A DNA stretch of 64,000 nucleotides from Aphanocapsa sp. GSE-SYN-MK-11-07L (GCA_019359715.1 JAHHGS010000139.1:62001-126000), one strand, 5' to 3'; numbered from the stretch's first letter, positions 18,795-26,651 are shown. Notes: generated from the sequence alone by a model not told the origin. Numbers and translations are program-made.

Positions 18795-18915
18795 AACGTC
18801 GAGCAGACGCATCTGAAACTGGCATTCTGACTTGAGAGACCTCTTTACAGTTGCGGCACAGTCCTGGAATTACACCAGAGTTTCCCAGCTTCAGGTTCTC
18901 AAACCCTAGCACATT
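18795..18915 (-). promoter_or_regulatory. Cobalamin riboswitch aptamer upstream of cobG
   Basis: Read on the minus strand, the leader contains the conserved blocks of the cobalamin aptamer in order. These are GGGAAACTCTGGTG with AATTCCAGGACTG, then the B12 box as GCCGCAACTGTAA, then AAGTCAGAATGCCAG followed by a short stem around AGATGCGTCTGC. Spacing fits the family. It stands directly upstream of cobG, the first gene of a cobalamin operon, so end-product repression is expected. Boundaries are approximate. Confidence 0.9.
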
Positions 18916-19166
18916 GGTTTTTCAATCCTGCGATCGCCCCATGATTCTTAAAGTCTTTAAGTTTTTGGGTCAACCGATTGGACTTGATTTAATCAGTAAA
19001 GGGATAGCCTGAATGCGCAGAATGAAGAATAATGTCTTTAGATCTAAATCCCATTTGCTATTGATAAAAATCTATGAAATAAATTGAGATTTAATTAATA
19101 CAGCGATCTCCGTCTACCGCATGACGAATTAATGCGCGAGTTGAACACGATCAAGGAAAAATTGCT
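18916..19166. other. Divergent promoter region between the cobalamin and Mrp operons
   Basis: Together with the riboswitch leader this makes a gene-free stretch of about 390 bases. The part from 18960 to 19150 is A+T-rich and should hold promoters for both directions. No operator or further RNA motif is recognised. AAGGAAAA at 19153-19160 is the likely ribosome-binding site of the GTG-started mrpC. Confidence 0.4.
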
Positions 19167-19502
19167 GTGCTAGAAGCTTTTGTGTTTGCAACCATATTGT
19201 GCGGGTTCTTTGGCATTCTGCTTAAACAAAACCTGGTGATGAAAATTATCTCGATGGATGTGATGAGCACAGGAGTCATCGCCTACTACGTGGTGATCGC
19301 TGCCCGGACGGGATTGTTCACTCCGATTGTTTACAAGAATCAACCCCTTGCCTATGCCGATCCGGTGCCGCAAGCCGTCATCTTGACAGCGATCGTGATT
19401 GGCTTTTCGATTCAAGCCCTGATGCTGGTTGGAGTCATCAAGCTCTCACGGGATAATCCAACCCTAGAAAGTAGTGAAATTGAGAAAAGCAATACTCCAT
19501 GA
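19167..19502 (+). CDS. mrpC: Mrp cation/proton antiporter subunit C
   Basis: A 111-residue membrane protein related to NuoK, with three hydrophobic segments (about 3-20, 28-48, 70-92). SMDVMSTGVIAYYV and the later DPVPQAVILTAIVIGFSIQAL match the MrpC/NuoK pattern in which a proline-containing loop precedes the last helix. It starts with GTG, supported by AAGGAAAA six bases upstream and by the conserved start of the first helix. It is the first gene of the antiporter operon; its last four bases overlap mrpD. The Mrp complex exchanges Na+ (or K+) for protons across the membrane. Confidence 0.88.
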   Translation: MLEAFVFATILCGFFGILLKQNLVMKIISMDVMSTGVIAYYVVIAARTGLFTPIVYKNQPLAYADPVPQAVILTAIVIGFSIQALMLVGVIKLSRDNPTLESSEIEKSNTP

Positions 19503-20941
19503 CGACCTTGACGCTGCTCTGGATTGGGTTTCCGTTTTTGATCGGCTTCCTGATTTACCTGTTGCCGAAGTTGGATCGATATTTGGGCCTGCTAGGAGCG
19601 CTGGCTTCTGCGGCCTTTGCCGTTCAACTCTTTGTGGCACAGACCCCTCTCAACTTGAGATTGCTCGATCACTTCGGCGTCAGCTTAGTGCTCGACCCGC
19701 TGACTGGCTTTTTTATCTTGACCAATGCCTTGGTGACAGCAGCCGTCATTTTCTACTGCTGGCGCAGCGATAAGACTCCTTTTTTCTTTGCCCAGACGCT
19801 AATTTTGCATGGCAGCGTCAATGCTGCCTTTGCCTGTGCAGACTTTATTAGCCTCTACGTGGCCCTAGAAGTTCTCAGTATTGCCGCGTTTTTGCTGATT
19901 GCCTATCCCCGCAGCGATCGCTCGATTTGGGTGGGACTGCGCTACCTATTTGTCAGCAATGTGGCGATGCTATTTTATTTGGTCGGCGCGGTGCTGGTCT
20001 ATAAAGCCGATCACTCATTTGATTTTGCTGGGTTGCGGGGGGCACCGCCAGAAGCGATCGCCCTGATCTTGATGGGGCTACTGGCCAAGGGTGGAATTTT
20101 TGTCTTAGGACTGTGGCTACCTCTCACCCATTCTGAGTCTGAGTCGCCCGTTTCAGCTTTGATGTCCGGCGTCGTTGTCAAAGCCGGGGTTTTGCCGTTA
20201 GTACGCTGTGCGCTGCTGCTGCCGGAGATTGATCCAATTGTCCGCATTTTTGGGGTCGGCACTGCTCTGCTAGGCGTGGTTTATGGCGTCTTTGAGAAAG
20301 ATACAAAGCGAATCCTAGCCTTTAGCACGGTTTCCCAATTGGGGTTTATCTTGGCGGCACCGGAAGTCAGCGGTTTTTATGCCCTCACCCACGGGTTGGT
20401 CAAATCAGCCCTGTTTCTGATTGCCGGGCTGTTACCGAGCCGCAGCTTGCAGGAACTGCAACACCAGCCGATTCATAGGCCGCTTTGGATTGCCCTCGTA
20501 ATTGCTAGCTTTTCAATCTCCGGCTTTCCTTTGTTGTCTGGGTTTGGGGCCAAAATCTTGACGATGAAAAATTTGGTTCCCTGGCAGGTAATCGGCATGA
20601 ATGTAGCAGCCTTGGGAACAGCGATTTTGTTCGCGAAATTCATCTTTCTACCCCACAAAACTCTGGCTGAAGATCAGCGACCTGCCCTAACCTGGGGATT
20701 CTGGGCTGCCATGGTGCTGTTATTGGGGGGGCTTTTTGGTGCCAATGTTGTCTACTACAAAGCCTATAGCGTTGAGAATATTGCTAAACCCCTGGCCACG
20801 ATCGCCCTTGGCTGGCTTGCGTACTGGCTGGTTTTCCGGCAGCTTGCCGTCAAACTACCGCGCCTGCTTGAGCAATTTGAGCATCTGATCGGCATGATGA
20901 TTTTGAGCTTGATTTTACTGTTCTGGATGGTACTCGCATGA
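19499..20941 (+). CDS. mrpD: Mrp cation/proton antiporter subunit D (NuoL/M/N-like)
   Basis: A 480-residue membrane protein with about 14 hydrophobic segments. It is the only NuoN/MrpD-type proton channel in this operon. The conserved Glu of helix 5 lies in SLYVALEVLSIAAF, the helix 7 Lys in LMGLLAKGGIFVLGLWLPLTH, and the helix 8-9 region is SGVVVKAGVLPLVRC. Overlaps of four bases with mrpC and mrpE show tight coupling. MrpD and MrpA normally form the two large channels; here no second large subunit is encoded nearby. Confidence 0.93.
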   Translation: MTTLTLLWIGFPFLIGFLIYLLPKLDRYLGLLGALASAAFAVQLFVAQTPLNLRLLDHFGVSLVLDPLTGFFILTNALVTAAVIFYCWRSDKTPFFFAQTLILHGSVNAAFACADFISLYVALEVLSIAAFLLIAYPRSDRSIWVGLRYLFVSNVAMLFYLVGAVLVYKADHSFDFAGLRGAPPEAIALILMGLLAKGGIFVLGLWLPLTHSESESPVSALMSGVVVKAGVLPLVRCALLLPEIDPIVRIFGVGTALLGVVYGVFEKDTKRILAFSTVSQLGFILAAPEVSGFYALTHGLVKSALFLIAGLLPSRSLQELQHQPIHRPLWIALVIASFSISGFPLLSGFGAKILTMKNLVPWQVIGMNVAALGTAILFAKFIFLPHKTLAEDQRPALTWGFWAAMVLLLGGLFGANVVYYKAYSVENIAKPLATIALGWLAYWLVFRQLAVKLPRLLEQFEHLIGMMILSLILLFWMVLA

Positions 20942-21321
20942 TTGGGCACATCATCTTAAGGTTGGTGATCTGGTTTTTGCTAACGGCCAATTTCAGTTTG
21001 GCAAACATCGTGATCGGGATTAGCATTGCTCTGCTGTTGCCGCGTGGTTCCACCTCGCTAGAACGGTTCCAAGACTTGCTCAAGGGGTTGGGAAGAATCA
21101 TGCTCTCAATTCCGCAAGCCTATCAGGAGGCAATTGAACTGATGCTTCGCCCCCATCTTCAGGAAGAAATTGTCATGGAGCGGGTCAGCAAGCAGCGATC
21201 GCCAGGACTAATCTTTCTAGATATCTTCCTGATTACCTTTACTCCCAAAACCACGGTTTTGAAATACGATCCAGCGGGCTGGTACAAAGTCCATCATTTG
21301 CGGCGGAGGCAACCGAGATGA
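20938..21321 (+). CDS. mrpE: Mrp cation/proton antiporter subunit E
   Basis: A 127-residue protein with a hydrophobic hairpin at about 5-35 and a cytoplasmic remainder, the usual plan of MrpE. The sequence IFLDIFLITFTPKTTVLKYD near residue 85 corresponds to the conserved TPGT-type segment of the family. It overlaps mrpD and mrpF by four bases each. MrpE is a structural subunit of the complex and is not itself a channel. Confidence 0.85.
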   Translation: MIGHIILRLVIWFLLTANFSLANIVIGISIALLLPRGSTSLERFQDLLKGLGRIMLSIPQAYQEAIELMLRPHLQEEIVMERVSKQRSPGLIFLDIFLITFTPKTTVLKYDPAGWYKVHHLRRRQPR

Positions 21322-21575
21322 TTTTAACCTTGGTGCTAATGGCGATGCTTGTGGCATTGCTGATACCGCTCTATGCCGCCTGGAAAGCAGAGGATATTTG
21401 GCAAACCATGCTGGCTTTTTCCAGTGTCTCCACCAAAGCAGCAATCCTTATGCTCCTGGTGTCTGTCCTCCGAGACGATTGGATGATTGGCGTCGTCGGG
21501 GTGATTATCCTCACGGTTGGCAATGCTGGGTTTATGCTGCTGGCTCATCTTCTCAAACGGCTAGGTGAGGTATGA
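21318..21575 (+). CDS. mrpF: Mrp cation/proton antiporter subunit F
   Basis: An 85-residue protein with three hydrophobic segments (about 2-20, 32-50, 55-77), matching MrpF in size and position. The loop AWKAEDIWQTMLAFSSVSTKAA stands where the family has a conserved Asp and Ser/Thr stretch after the first helix. Sequence similarity is weak, so the assignment rests largely on position between mrpE and mrpG and on topology. Four-base overlaps at both ends. Confidence 0.75.
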   Translation: MILTLVLMAMLVALLIPLYAAWKAEDIWQTMLAFSSVSTKAAILMLLVSVLRDDWMIGVVGVIILTVGNAGFMLLAHLLKRLGEV

Positions 21576-21898
21576 CTATCCTACTGACTTATTTAAGCTA
21601 TCCCTGTCTTGGGATCGGTCTAATATTCTGGTTTTGGGGCACTTGTTCTCTGCTGGGCAAGCGATCGGTGCTATTCAAACTGCACAATCTTTCGGTATCA
21701 GATACCCTCGGTTCGATCGCGATCATCTTTGGGCTGCTGCTGAGACGACCGCGAGAGTGGCCCTTGCTGTTGCTGGCCATCCTATCTTTGGCGCTGTGGA
21801 ATACGATGCTGGGCTATGTGCTGGCTTATTGCTCCAGTAGCAGTATCAAGCTAACAAGTGTTGATCTAACAAGTAGCGAGAGCAACAACAATGGATAG
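21572..21898 (+). CDS. mrpG: Mrp cation/proton antiporter subunit G
   Basis: A 108-residue protein with three hydrophobic segments. KLHNLSVSDTLGSIAIIFGL corresponds to the RLHAPTKADTLG-type motif of MrpG/PhaG. A Ser-rich C-terminal tail of about 20 residues has no counterpart that I know. It overlaps mrpF by four bases and the next gene by eight. Confidence 0.8.
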   Translation: MTILLTYLSYPCLGIGLIFWFWGTCSLLGKRSVLFKLHNLSVSDTLGSIAIIFGLLLRRPREWPLLLLAILSLALWNTMLGYVLAYCSSSSIKLTSVDLTSSESNNNG

Positions 21899-22487
21899 CT
21901 ACATCTTTTTGATTACTGCCTTGTTGCCCTTGGCGGCGGCAATGGTGATTTTACAGACTAATCCTTACCGTGCTCTAGTAATGCGAGGAATTTTAGGCGC
22001 GATCGCAGCGCTGGTCTATACGATTTTAGGGGCAGCAGACGTGGCTCTGACCGAAGCTCTGGTCGGAACCCTTTTAGCAATTACCCTCTATGCTGTGGCG
22101 GTACGATCGTCCCTGGTCTTGCGCCTAGGCGTGTTAGCAGACAATGCGACACCAACCGGAAAGAATCAAGATACCCCGCAGGCAAACCAGTTTAAGCAAC
22201 TGGTGGCCGATCTGCAAACCATTTTTGGCAAACGCCAGATGCGAGTTGAGTTAGTTCCTTACCAACAGCGATCGGACTTGCAGCAGGCATTGATTGATAA
22301 AGAGGTTCATGCCACCTGCATTCCATCCACAGATCCAGAAGCGTTGGCTGAGGCAAATTCATCTTCCCCCTATCAGACAACAACTCGACTGCGCCGACTC
22401 TATGAAATTATGCAGCCTGAACTTGTCGCCTCCACAACTACCGTTAGTTATGCCAGTCCATCCAATCCTGGGGAGGCACAGTTATGA
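21891..22487 (+). CDS. DUF4040/MrpA C-terminal-like antiporter subunit
   Basis: A 198-residue protein. The first 85 residues form three hydrophobic segments with RALVMRGILGAIAALVYTIL and GAADVALTEALVGTLLA, matching the DUF4040 region that in other bacteria is fused to the C-terminus of MrpA. The remainder (about 90-198) is soluble and unlike known Mrp subunits. It contains KRQMRVELVPYQQR and RLRRLYEIMQPE and resembles a small alpha/beta domain. In cyanobacteria the DUF4040 part is encoded on its own, as here, without the NuoL-like body of MrpA. The function of the soluble extension is unknown. It overlaps its neighbours by eight and four bases. Confidence 0.75.
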   Translation: MDSYIFLITALLPLAAAMVILQTNPYRALVMRGILGAIAALVYTILGAADVALTEALVGTLLAITLYAVAVRSSLVLRLGVLADNATPTGKNQDTPQANQFKQLVADLQTIFGKRQMRVELVPYQQRSDLQQALIDKEVHATCIPSTDPEALAEANSSSPYQTTTRLRRLYEIMQPELVASTTTVSYASPSNPGEAQL

Positions 22488-23143
22488 AATGGGTCTACAT
22501 TGCCGCTGGGCTGGCTTTTTACATTAAAATGCTGCTGATTTCAAATCCGTCGCCTAGCTTACCGTTCTCAATCGTAGCCGCGATTCAGCAAGATAGTGGT
22601 GTCCCGAATGTCGTGTCGGGGATTATTCTCCGCAATCGGCTCTACGACACCATGTTTGAAGTGATCGTGTTTACGATCGCCATCATGGGCGCTAATTTTC
22701 TGCTGGCCAATGAGCGCCCATCCAGCAAAATCAATCAATTTACCGATCAGTCTTCAATTTTGCTGGCGCGACTGGGCGCGACTATATCTGCCCTAGTCGG
22801 CATCGAACTGGCAATTCGGGGGCACCTGAGTCCAGGCGGTGGCTTTGCGGCCGGGGTAGCAGGTGGCACAGCGATCGGGCTAGTGGCCATAACGTCTTCG
22901 CCAGAGTGGATGCAGCAGATCTACAAACGCTGGCACGCCGCCACCTGGGAGAAGGTTTCGGTGCTGGTGTTTATCGTCCTGTCCATCCTCACCCTGTCTG
23001 GTGGGGAGCTACCCCACGGTGAAATGGGCGAGTTGATCAGCGGCGGCATGATCCCGATTCTGAATATTCTGGTGGCGATCAAGGTTGCTTTGGGGTCGTG
23101 GGCAGTTGTGTTGATTTTTATTCGCTATCGAGGATTGCTGTAA
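22484..23143 (+). CDS. mrpB: Mrp cation/proton antiporter subunit B
   Basis: A 219-residue membrane protein and the last gene of the operon. The first half is a DUF4040-associated helix region with NRLYDTMFEVIVFTIAIMG. The second is the MrpB domain proper, with ALVGIELAIRGHLSPGGGFAAGVAGG as the diagnostic glycine-rich segment and GGMIPILNILVAIKVALGSWAV near the end. About seven hydrophobic segments are seen. It overlaps the preceding gene by four bases. Confidence 0.88.
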   Translation: MKWVYIAAGLAFYIKMLLISNPSPSLPFSIVAAIQQDSGVPNVVSGIILRNRLYDTMFEVIVFTIAIMGANFLLANERPSSKINQFTDQSSILLARLGATISALVGIELAIRGHLSPGGGFAAGVAGGTAIGLVAITSSPEWMQQIYKRWHAATWEKVSVLVFIVLSILTLSGGELPHGEMGELISGGMIPILNILVAIKVALGSWAVVLIFIRYRGLL

Positions 23144-23295
23144 TTGTTGGCGCTGGGTAATACAAAGCTTTGGAGCTACGCGATCGCGCAGCATAAAAGC
23201 ACCGAAATCTAGGGTAAACTGCCATGACCCTCTCGTACCTAACGGATATTGACCTTTCCCTGCCCGACAGTGACAGCAAACCGATACAGCCCTAG

Positions 23296-24501
23296 ATGCA
23301 AAAATGGCTCTCAGTAGTGGGAATTGGCGAGGACGGACTGGCAGGTTTGAGTCCAGTTGCTCGTTCTTTAGTTGAGCAGGCGGTCGTAATTGTAGGGGGC
23401 GATCGCCATTTAGCGATGTTGCCCCCGGATGACCGCCGCGAAAAGTTGATTTGGGCATCACCGATTGAAACCTCGATTCAAGCCATTATCCAGCGGCGCG
23501 GACAGGCAGTTTGCGTCTTGGCCAGCGGCGATCCGCTCTGTTACGGAGTTGGGGTGACACTGCTGCGCCAAATCGCGATCGCCGAGATGACAATTGTGCC
23601 TGCCCCGTCTGCCTTTAGCCTCGCTTGCGCCCGTTTAGGTTGGTCACTGACCGAAGTTGAAACCCTCAGCCTCTGTGGTCGCGATCCGGCTCTCATTAAC
23701 GCTGTGCTCTATCCTGGCGCGCGGTTGCTGGTGCTGAGCGAGAGTGGCAAAACTCCAGCGATTGTGGCTAACGTCTTGGTTGAAAAAGGGTTTGGTCATG
23801 CTCAGATCACCGTCCTGGAACGGATGGGTGGAGAACAGGAACAGATCCTTACAGACACTGCTGCTCGCTGGCAAGCCACTGATGTCGCGGATTTGAACAC
23901 AATCGCGATCGCCTGTCCGGCTGACTCCTCTGGGCCTGCACTTTCCCGCTTGGCTGGTCTGCCGGATGCGGCCTACCATCATGACGGGCAACTGACTAAG
24001 CGCGAAATTCGAGCAGTCACGCTGGCTGCCTTGGCTCCACTGCCGGGACAACTGCTGTGGGATGTCGGGGCGGGCTGTGGCTCGATTGGGATTGAGTGGA
24101 TGCGCAGCCATTCCCGCTGCCGAGCGATAGCGATTGAACAGCACCCGTCCCGATTGAGTTTAATCGCTGAAAATGCGATCGCCCTCGGTGTACCAAACCT
24201 AAAAATCATTCCTGGTCAAGCACCAGAAGCGTTACACAACTTACCTCAACCCGATGCGATTTTTGTCGGTGGCGGTCTAACTACACCAGATCTTTTAGAA
24301 ACCTGCTGGCAAGCCTTGCGACCAAGTGGACGGTTTGTAGCGAATGCGGTAACGGTTGAAAGCGAGCAGGTGTTATTGGAGTGGCAGAGCAAGCTCGGCG
24401 GAGAGTTGACCCGAATTGCCATTCAGCGGACAGAACCGATCGGCAAGTTCTTAGGCTGGAAAGCAATGGCCCCTGTCACCCAATGGAGCGTAGTTAAATA
24501 A
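23296..24501 (+). CDS. cobL: Precorrin-6Y C5,15-methyltransferase (decarboxylating)
   Basis: A 401-residue two-domain enzyme. The N-terminal tetrapyrrole methylase (about 1-210, CbiE-like) starts WLSVVGIGEDGLAGL and has VCVLASGDPLCYGVG. The C-terminal Rossmann methyltransferase (about 225-400, CbiT-like) has LTKREIRAVTLAAL and the SAM-binding LLWDVGAGCGSIGIEWMR. CobL methylates C-5 and C-15 and removes the C-12 acetate carboxyl group. It lies apart from cobGHI, beyond the Mrp operon, with no riboswitch seen in the 152 bases before it. Part of the gene is repeated in decayed form at 26.3-26.7 kb. Confidence 0.95.
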   Translation: MQKWLSVVGIGEDGLAGLSPVARSLVEQAVVIVGGDRHLAMLPPDDRREKLIWASPIETSIQAIIQRRGQAVCVLASGDPLCYGVGVTLLRQIAIAEMTIVPAPSAFSLACARLGWSLTEVETLSLCGRDPALINAVLYPGARLLVLSESGKTPAIVANVLVEKGFGHAQITVLERMGGEQEQILTDTAARWQATDVADLNTIAIACPADSSGPALSRLAGLPDAAYHHDGQLTKREIRAVTLAALAPLPGQLLWDVGAGCGSIGIEWMRSHSRCRAIAIEQHPSRLSLIAENAIALGVPNLKIIPGQAPEALHNLPQPDAIFVGGGLTTPDLLETCWQALRPSGRFVANAVTVESEQVLLEWQSKLGGELTRIAIQRTEPIGKFLGWKAMAPVTQWSVVK

Positions 24502-24813
24502 GGGCTAATCAGCTCAGCCTTTTACCTTGGCAACCATTTCAGTCCTAGTCGTTCCCCCTCGCGGCTGGTTAGGTGTTCGCGTACTCTTGGTGCGTAGCTA
24601 TTGCTCATCGTTTTGTCGAGAGTTAGCCCTAGGTGACACCCCTGAAACCCTTATCAAATGTCCACGAGTTTAAGAATATTCGACAAAAGAAGACATTTTG
24701 TTGAGGGTGAGCTGTGAGGCGGATGGAAATGTCCCGTTCAACGAGTAGAGATGTCTTAAAGGGGGTATCCTGAAAAGTCACAGCTTGATATTTACCTTGT
24801 GTAAATACAGTCA
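24502..24813. other. Non-coding stretch between cobL and brnT
   Basis: No credible gene is seen in these 312 bases. A minus-strand frame of 85 codons at 24629-24886 has no recognisable sequence and overlaps brnT, so it was not accepted. The G+C content falls toward brnT. The junction of native and accessory DNA is probably here, but no clear inverted or direct repeat marks it. TTGTGTAAATAC at about 24799-24810 is a possible promoter element for brnT. Confidence 0.35.
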
Positions 24814-25092
24814 ATGAGATACACTTGGGACAAAGATAAGAATCTTGGCAACATCGAACGCCACGGCATTTCTTTCGAGGACGCAAAGCGAATATTTGAT
24901 GGGGAAACCCTTGAACGGGAAGACAGCCGGTTCGACTATGGCGAAACTCGCATCTATGCCGTTGGTCTGGTGAACGGTCTGGAGATTACGGTGATTTACA
25001 CCGATAGAGACAATAACGAGAGACGGATCATTTCAGCATGGAGGTCGGAACCTCATGAACGACGAGCCTACTGGCAAAACATTGCCCAATGA
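24814..25092 (+). CDS. brnT: BrnT family ribonuclease toxin
   Basis: A 92-residue protein of the DUF497/BrnT family. The opening YTWDKDKNLGNIERHGISFE is diagnostic (tryptophan, D-x-x-K-N, then H-G-I-S-F). It continues with EDAKRIFDG, GLVNGLEITVIYTDRD and ends RRIISAWRSEPHERRAYW. BrnT folds like RelE-type ribonucleases and blocks translation by cutting RNA until it is bound by BrnA. The catalytic set (an Arg, a Tyr and a His/Lys in the C-terminal strands) appears to be present. Its last 38 bases overlap brnA, the usual order of this operon. Confidence 0.92.
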   Translation: MRYTWDKDKNLGNIERHGISFEDAKRIFDGETLEREDSRFDYGETRIYAVGLVNGLEITVIYTDRDNNERRIISAWRSEPHERRAYWQNIAQ

Positions 25093-25387
25093 ACAACCCG
25101 CAACGGACTGGGAACGCCTGCGCCACATGAGCGATGCGGATATCCGCGCTGCCGTCTCAGGCGATCCAGACATCATTCCCACCGATAAGGATTTCTGGCG
25201 AAACGCTACGGTCGTTTTGCCCCAGCGCAAGCCCACTATTACCATCCGGCTTGATGCCGATGTGTTGGCATGGCTAAAAGATCAAGGGAAAGGCTATCAG
25301 ACTCGTATTAATGCAATTTTGCGCTCTTACATGAAGGCTCAGAACGACAGGGCATCGAGCGTTACAACCCGTGAACCCTCAGAATGA
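25055..25387 (+). CDS. brnA: BrnA family antitoxin
   Basis: A 110-residue antitoxin. The N-terminal half (TDWERLRHMSDADIRAAV) is the toxin-binding helical region. The C-terminal part (PTITIRLDADVLAWLKDQG, then YQTRINAILRSYM) is a ribbon-helix-helix DNA-binding domain that normally represses the operon as a complex with BrnT. It starts inside brnT at 25055. The pair sits between cobL and a Uma2 gene, in what looks like accessory DNA. A 13-pair hairpin follows 43 bases after the stop. Confidence 0.9.
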   Translation: MNDEPTGKTLPNEQPATDWERLRHMSDADIRAAVSGDPDIIPTDKDFWRNATVVLPQRKPTITIRLDADVLAWLKDQGKGYQTRINAILRSYMKAQNDRASSVTTREPSE

Positions 25388-25429
25388 CATCGGCTGTTTT
25401 TCCCTTCAACAAAAGAGTTCCTGTTGTAC

Positions 25430-25473
25430 AGGGGAGTGGCAATCTATGAATGAATCATACTTGCCACTCCCCT
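25430..25473 (+). terminator. Hairpin downstream of brnTA
   Basis: AGGGGAGTGGCAA (25430-25442) pairs perfectly with TTGCCACTCCCCT (25461-25473) around an 18-base loop. It lies between the brnA stop and the convergent Uma2 gene and so can end transcription from the brnTA side. No T-run follows, so the role as terminator is probable rather than certain. Confidence 0.55.
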
Positions 25474-25511
25474 CATCTATCACGCCCGCTGTCGGGCGAT
25501 CGCAGTTTCGA

Positions 25512-26264
25512 TTACAAGTTGGAGAGTTGATCAGGATCGATACCCTGCGATCGTAACAGTTCTTCTAACCGTTCTGCCCGCTGTTTTGCTTGCTGTTCAG
25601 CCTGCTGCGCTTGCTCTTTCGCTAGTCGCTCTGCCTCTTCTGGCAACGGAATAAGCTGTCCTTCGGTGCTAAACCAGCGCAATTGTCGCTCATAAATGCC
25701 CAAATATAGCTCTAGTTGGTCACTCCACAGCCAACCTGCCTCTGTAGGAGTGATCGCCTGATACTGACTATTCACCAGATCAAACCCCGCAAACTCAAGT
25801 GTTTCTGGATGAAACCAGAAATAATTAGGCACCCGCCACACGTCTTGATACAGGTCTTTCTTTTTGCCTCGGTCTATGGTTGCCGTTGAACTTGACAGGA
25901 GTTCAATGACCAGATTTGGATATTTCCCTCCTTCTGACCAGATTGTCCAACTGCGGCGATGACCTACGGTCGGTCGAAGACCATCGCGCTTCTCCGTTCC
26001 TAGCACCACAAATACATCAGGCCCACGAAAGTCGCGCTGTTTGAGCTGCTGTTCGTTGTAGTAGACGGTGAGGTTGCCAGAGATATAAAAGTCTGGGCGG
26101 TCACGCCACCAATACTTGAGCAGACGAATCAACAAGTCAATCTGTTCACGGTGCCAGTCAGTTTCCAAGGGCGGCTCATCGCTATACAAATGGGTGGGAG
26201 GCAACTTGACTTCGTCAGGAATATCCTCACCAACTAAGGGCAGATCAGTATCAAGGCGAACCAT
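25512..26264 (-). CDS. Uma2 family protein (DUF820, PD-(D/E)xK nuclease fold)
   Basis: A 250-residue protein of a family greatly expanded in cyanobacteria. The restriction-endonuclease-like core (about 45-195) shows RGPDVFVVLGTEKRD with the PD motif and NLVIELLSSSTATIDRGKKK with the Glu and Lys of the active site. The C-terminal tail is a Glu/Gln-rich coiled coil ending LLRSQGIDPDQL, typical of the group. The fold suggests a nuclease, but the biological role is not established. It converges on brnTA and is bounded on its other side by the cobL relic. Confidence 0.88.
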   Translation of the reverse strand: MVRLDTDLPLVGEDIPDEVKLPPTHLYSDEPPLETDWHREQIDLLIRLLKYWWRDRPDFYISGNLTVYYNEQQLKQRDFRGPDVFVVLGTEKRDGLRPTVGHRRSWTIWSEGGKYPNLVIELLSSSTATIDRGKKKDLYQDVWRVPNYFWFHPETLEFAGFDLVNSQYQAITPTEAGWLWSDQLELYLGIYERQLRWFSTEGQLIPLPEEAERLAKEQAQQAEQQAKQRAERLEELLRSQGIDPDQLSNL

Positions 26265-26325
26265 GGCGCGATTCTCCGGTTACTCTGCTCTCAATATAGC
26301 TGATCAGCAATTGAGATTTTTGGCT

Positions 26326-26651
26326 TCAGTTAAGGGTTTGGTCATGCTCAGAGCACTGTCCTGGAACGAATGGGTGGAGAACAGGAACGGATCATTACCG
26401 ACACTGCTGCTCGCTGGCAAACAACTAATGTCGCAGATTTGAACACAATCGCGATCGCCTGTCCGGCTGACCTCTCGATTCCTGCCCTCTTCCGCTTGGC
26501 TGGTCTGCCGGATGCGGCTTACCACCACGACGAGCAAGTAACTAAGCGCGAAATTCGAGCAGTCACGCTGGCTGCCTAAGCAGAGCCAATTGGCAAGTTT
26601 TTAGGCTGGAAGGCAATGGCTCCCGTCACCCAATGGAGTGTGATCAAATAG
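26326..26651 (+). pseudogene. Decayed partial copy of cobL with internal deletion
   Basis: Bases 26326-26577 closely match cobL 23779-24030 (shared peptides VADLNTIAIACPAD, RLAGLPDAAYHH and TKREIRAVTLAA). Bases 26580-26651 match the last 72 bases of cobL (EPIGKFLGWKAMAPVTQWSV, then a stop). About 400 bases of the CbiT-like methyltransferase domain are missing between, as is the whole N-terminal half. An in-frame TAA stands at the junction. Scattered substitutions show that the copy is not recent. It cannot encode an active enzyme. Confidence 0.9.

Noticed and set aside
23144-23295. Second cobalamin riboswitch before cobL
   Set aside because: The conserved B12 box and flanking blocks are not present in this 152-base gap.
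24600-24700. Possible insertion-sequence end near cobL
   Set aside because: I saw no matching inverted terminal repeat or target duplication on the other side of the brnTA-Uma2 block.
24629-24886. Minus-strand frame of 85 codons opposite the start of brnT
   Set aside because: Overlaps a well-supported gene, has a Cys-rich random-looking sequence and no ribosome-binding site.
26370-26579. Open frame of 69 codons that looks like part of CobL
   Set aside because: It is a segment of the cobL relic, without the N-terminal methylase and with a stop at the deletion junction, so it is not listed as a gene.
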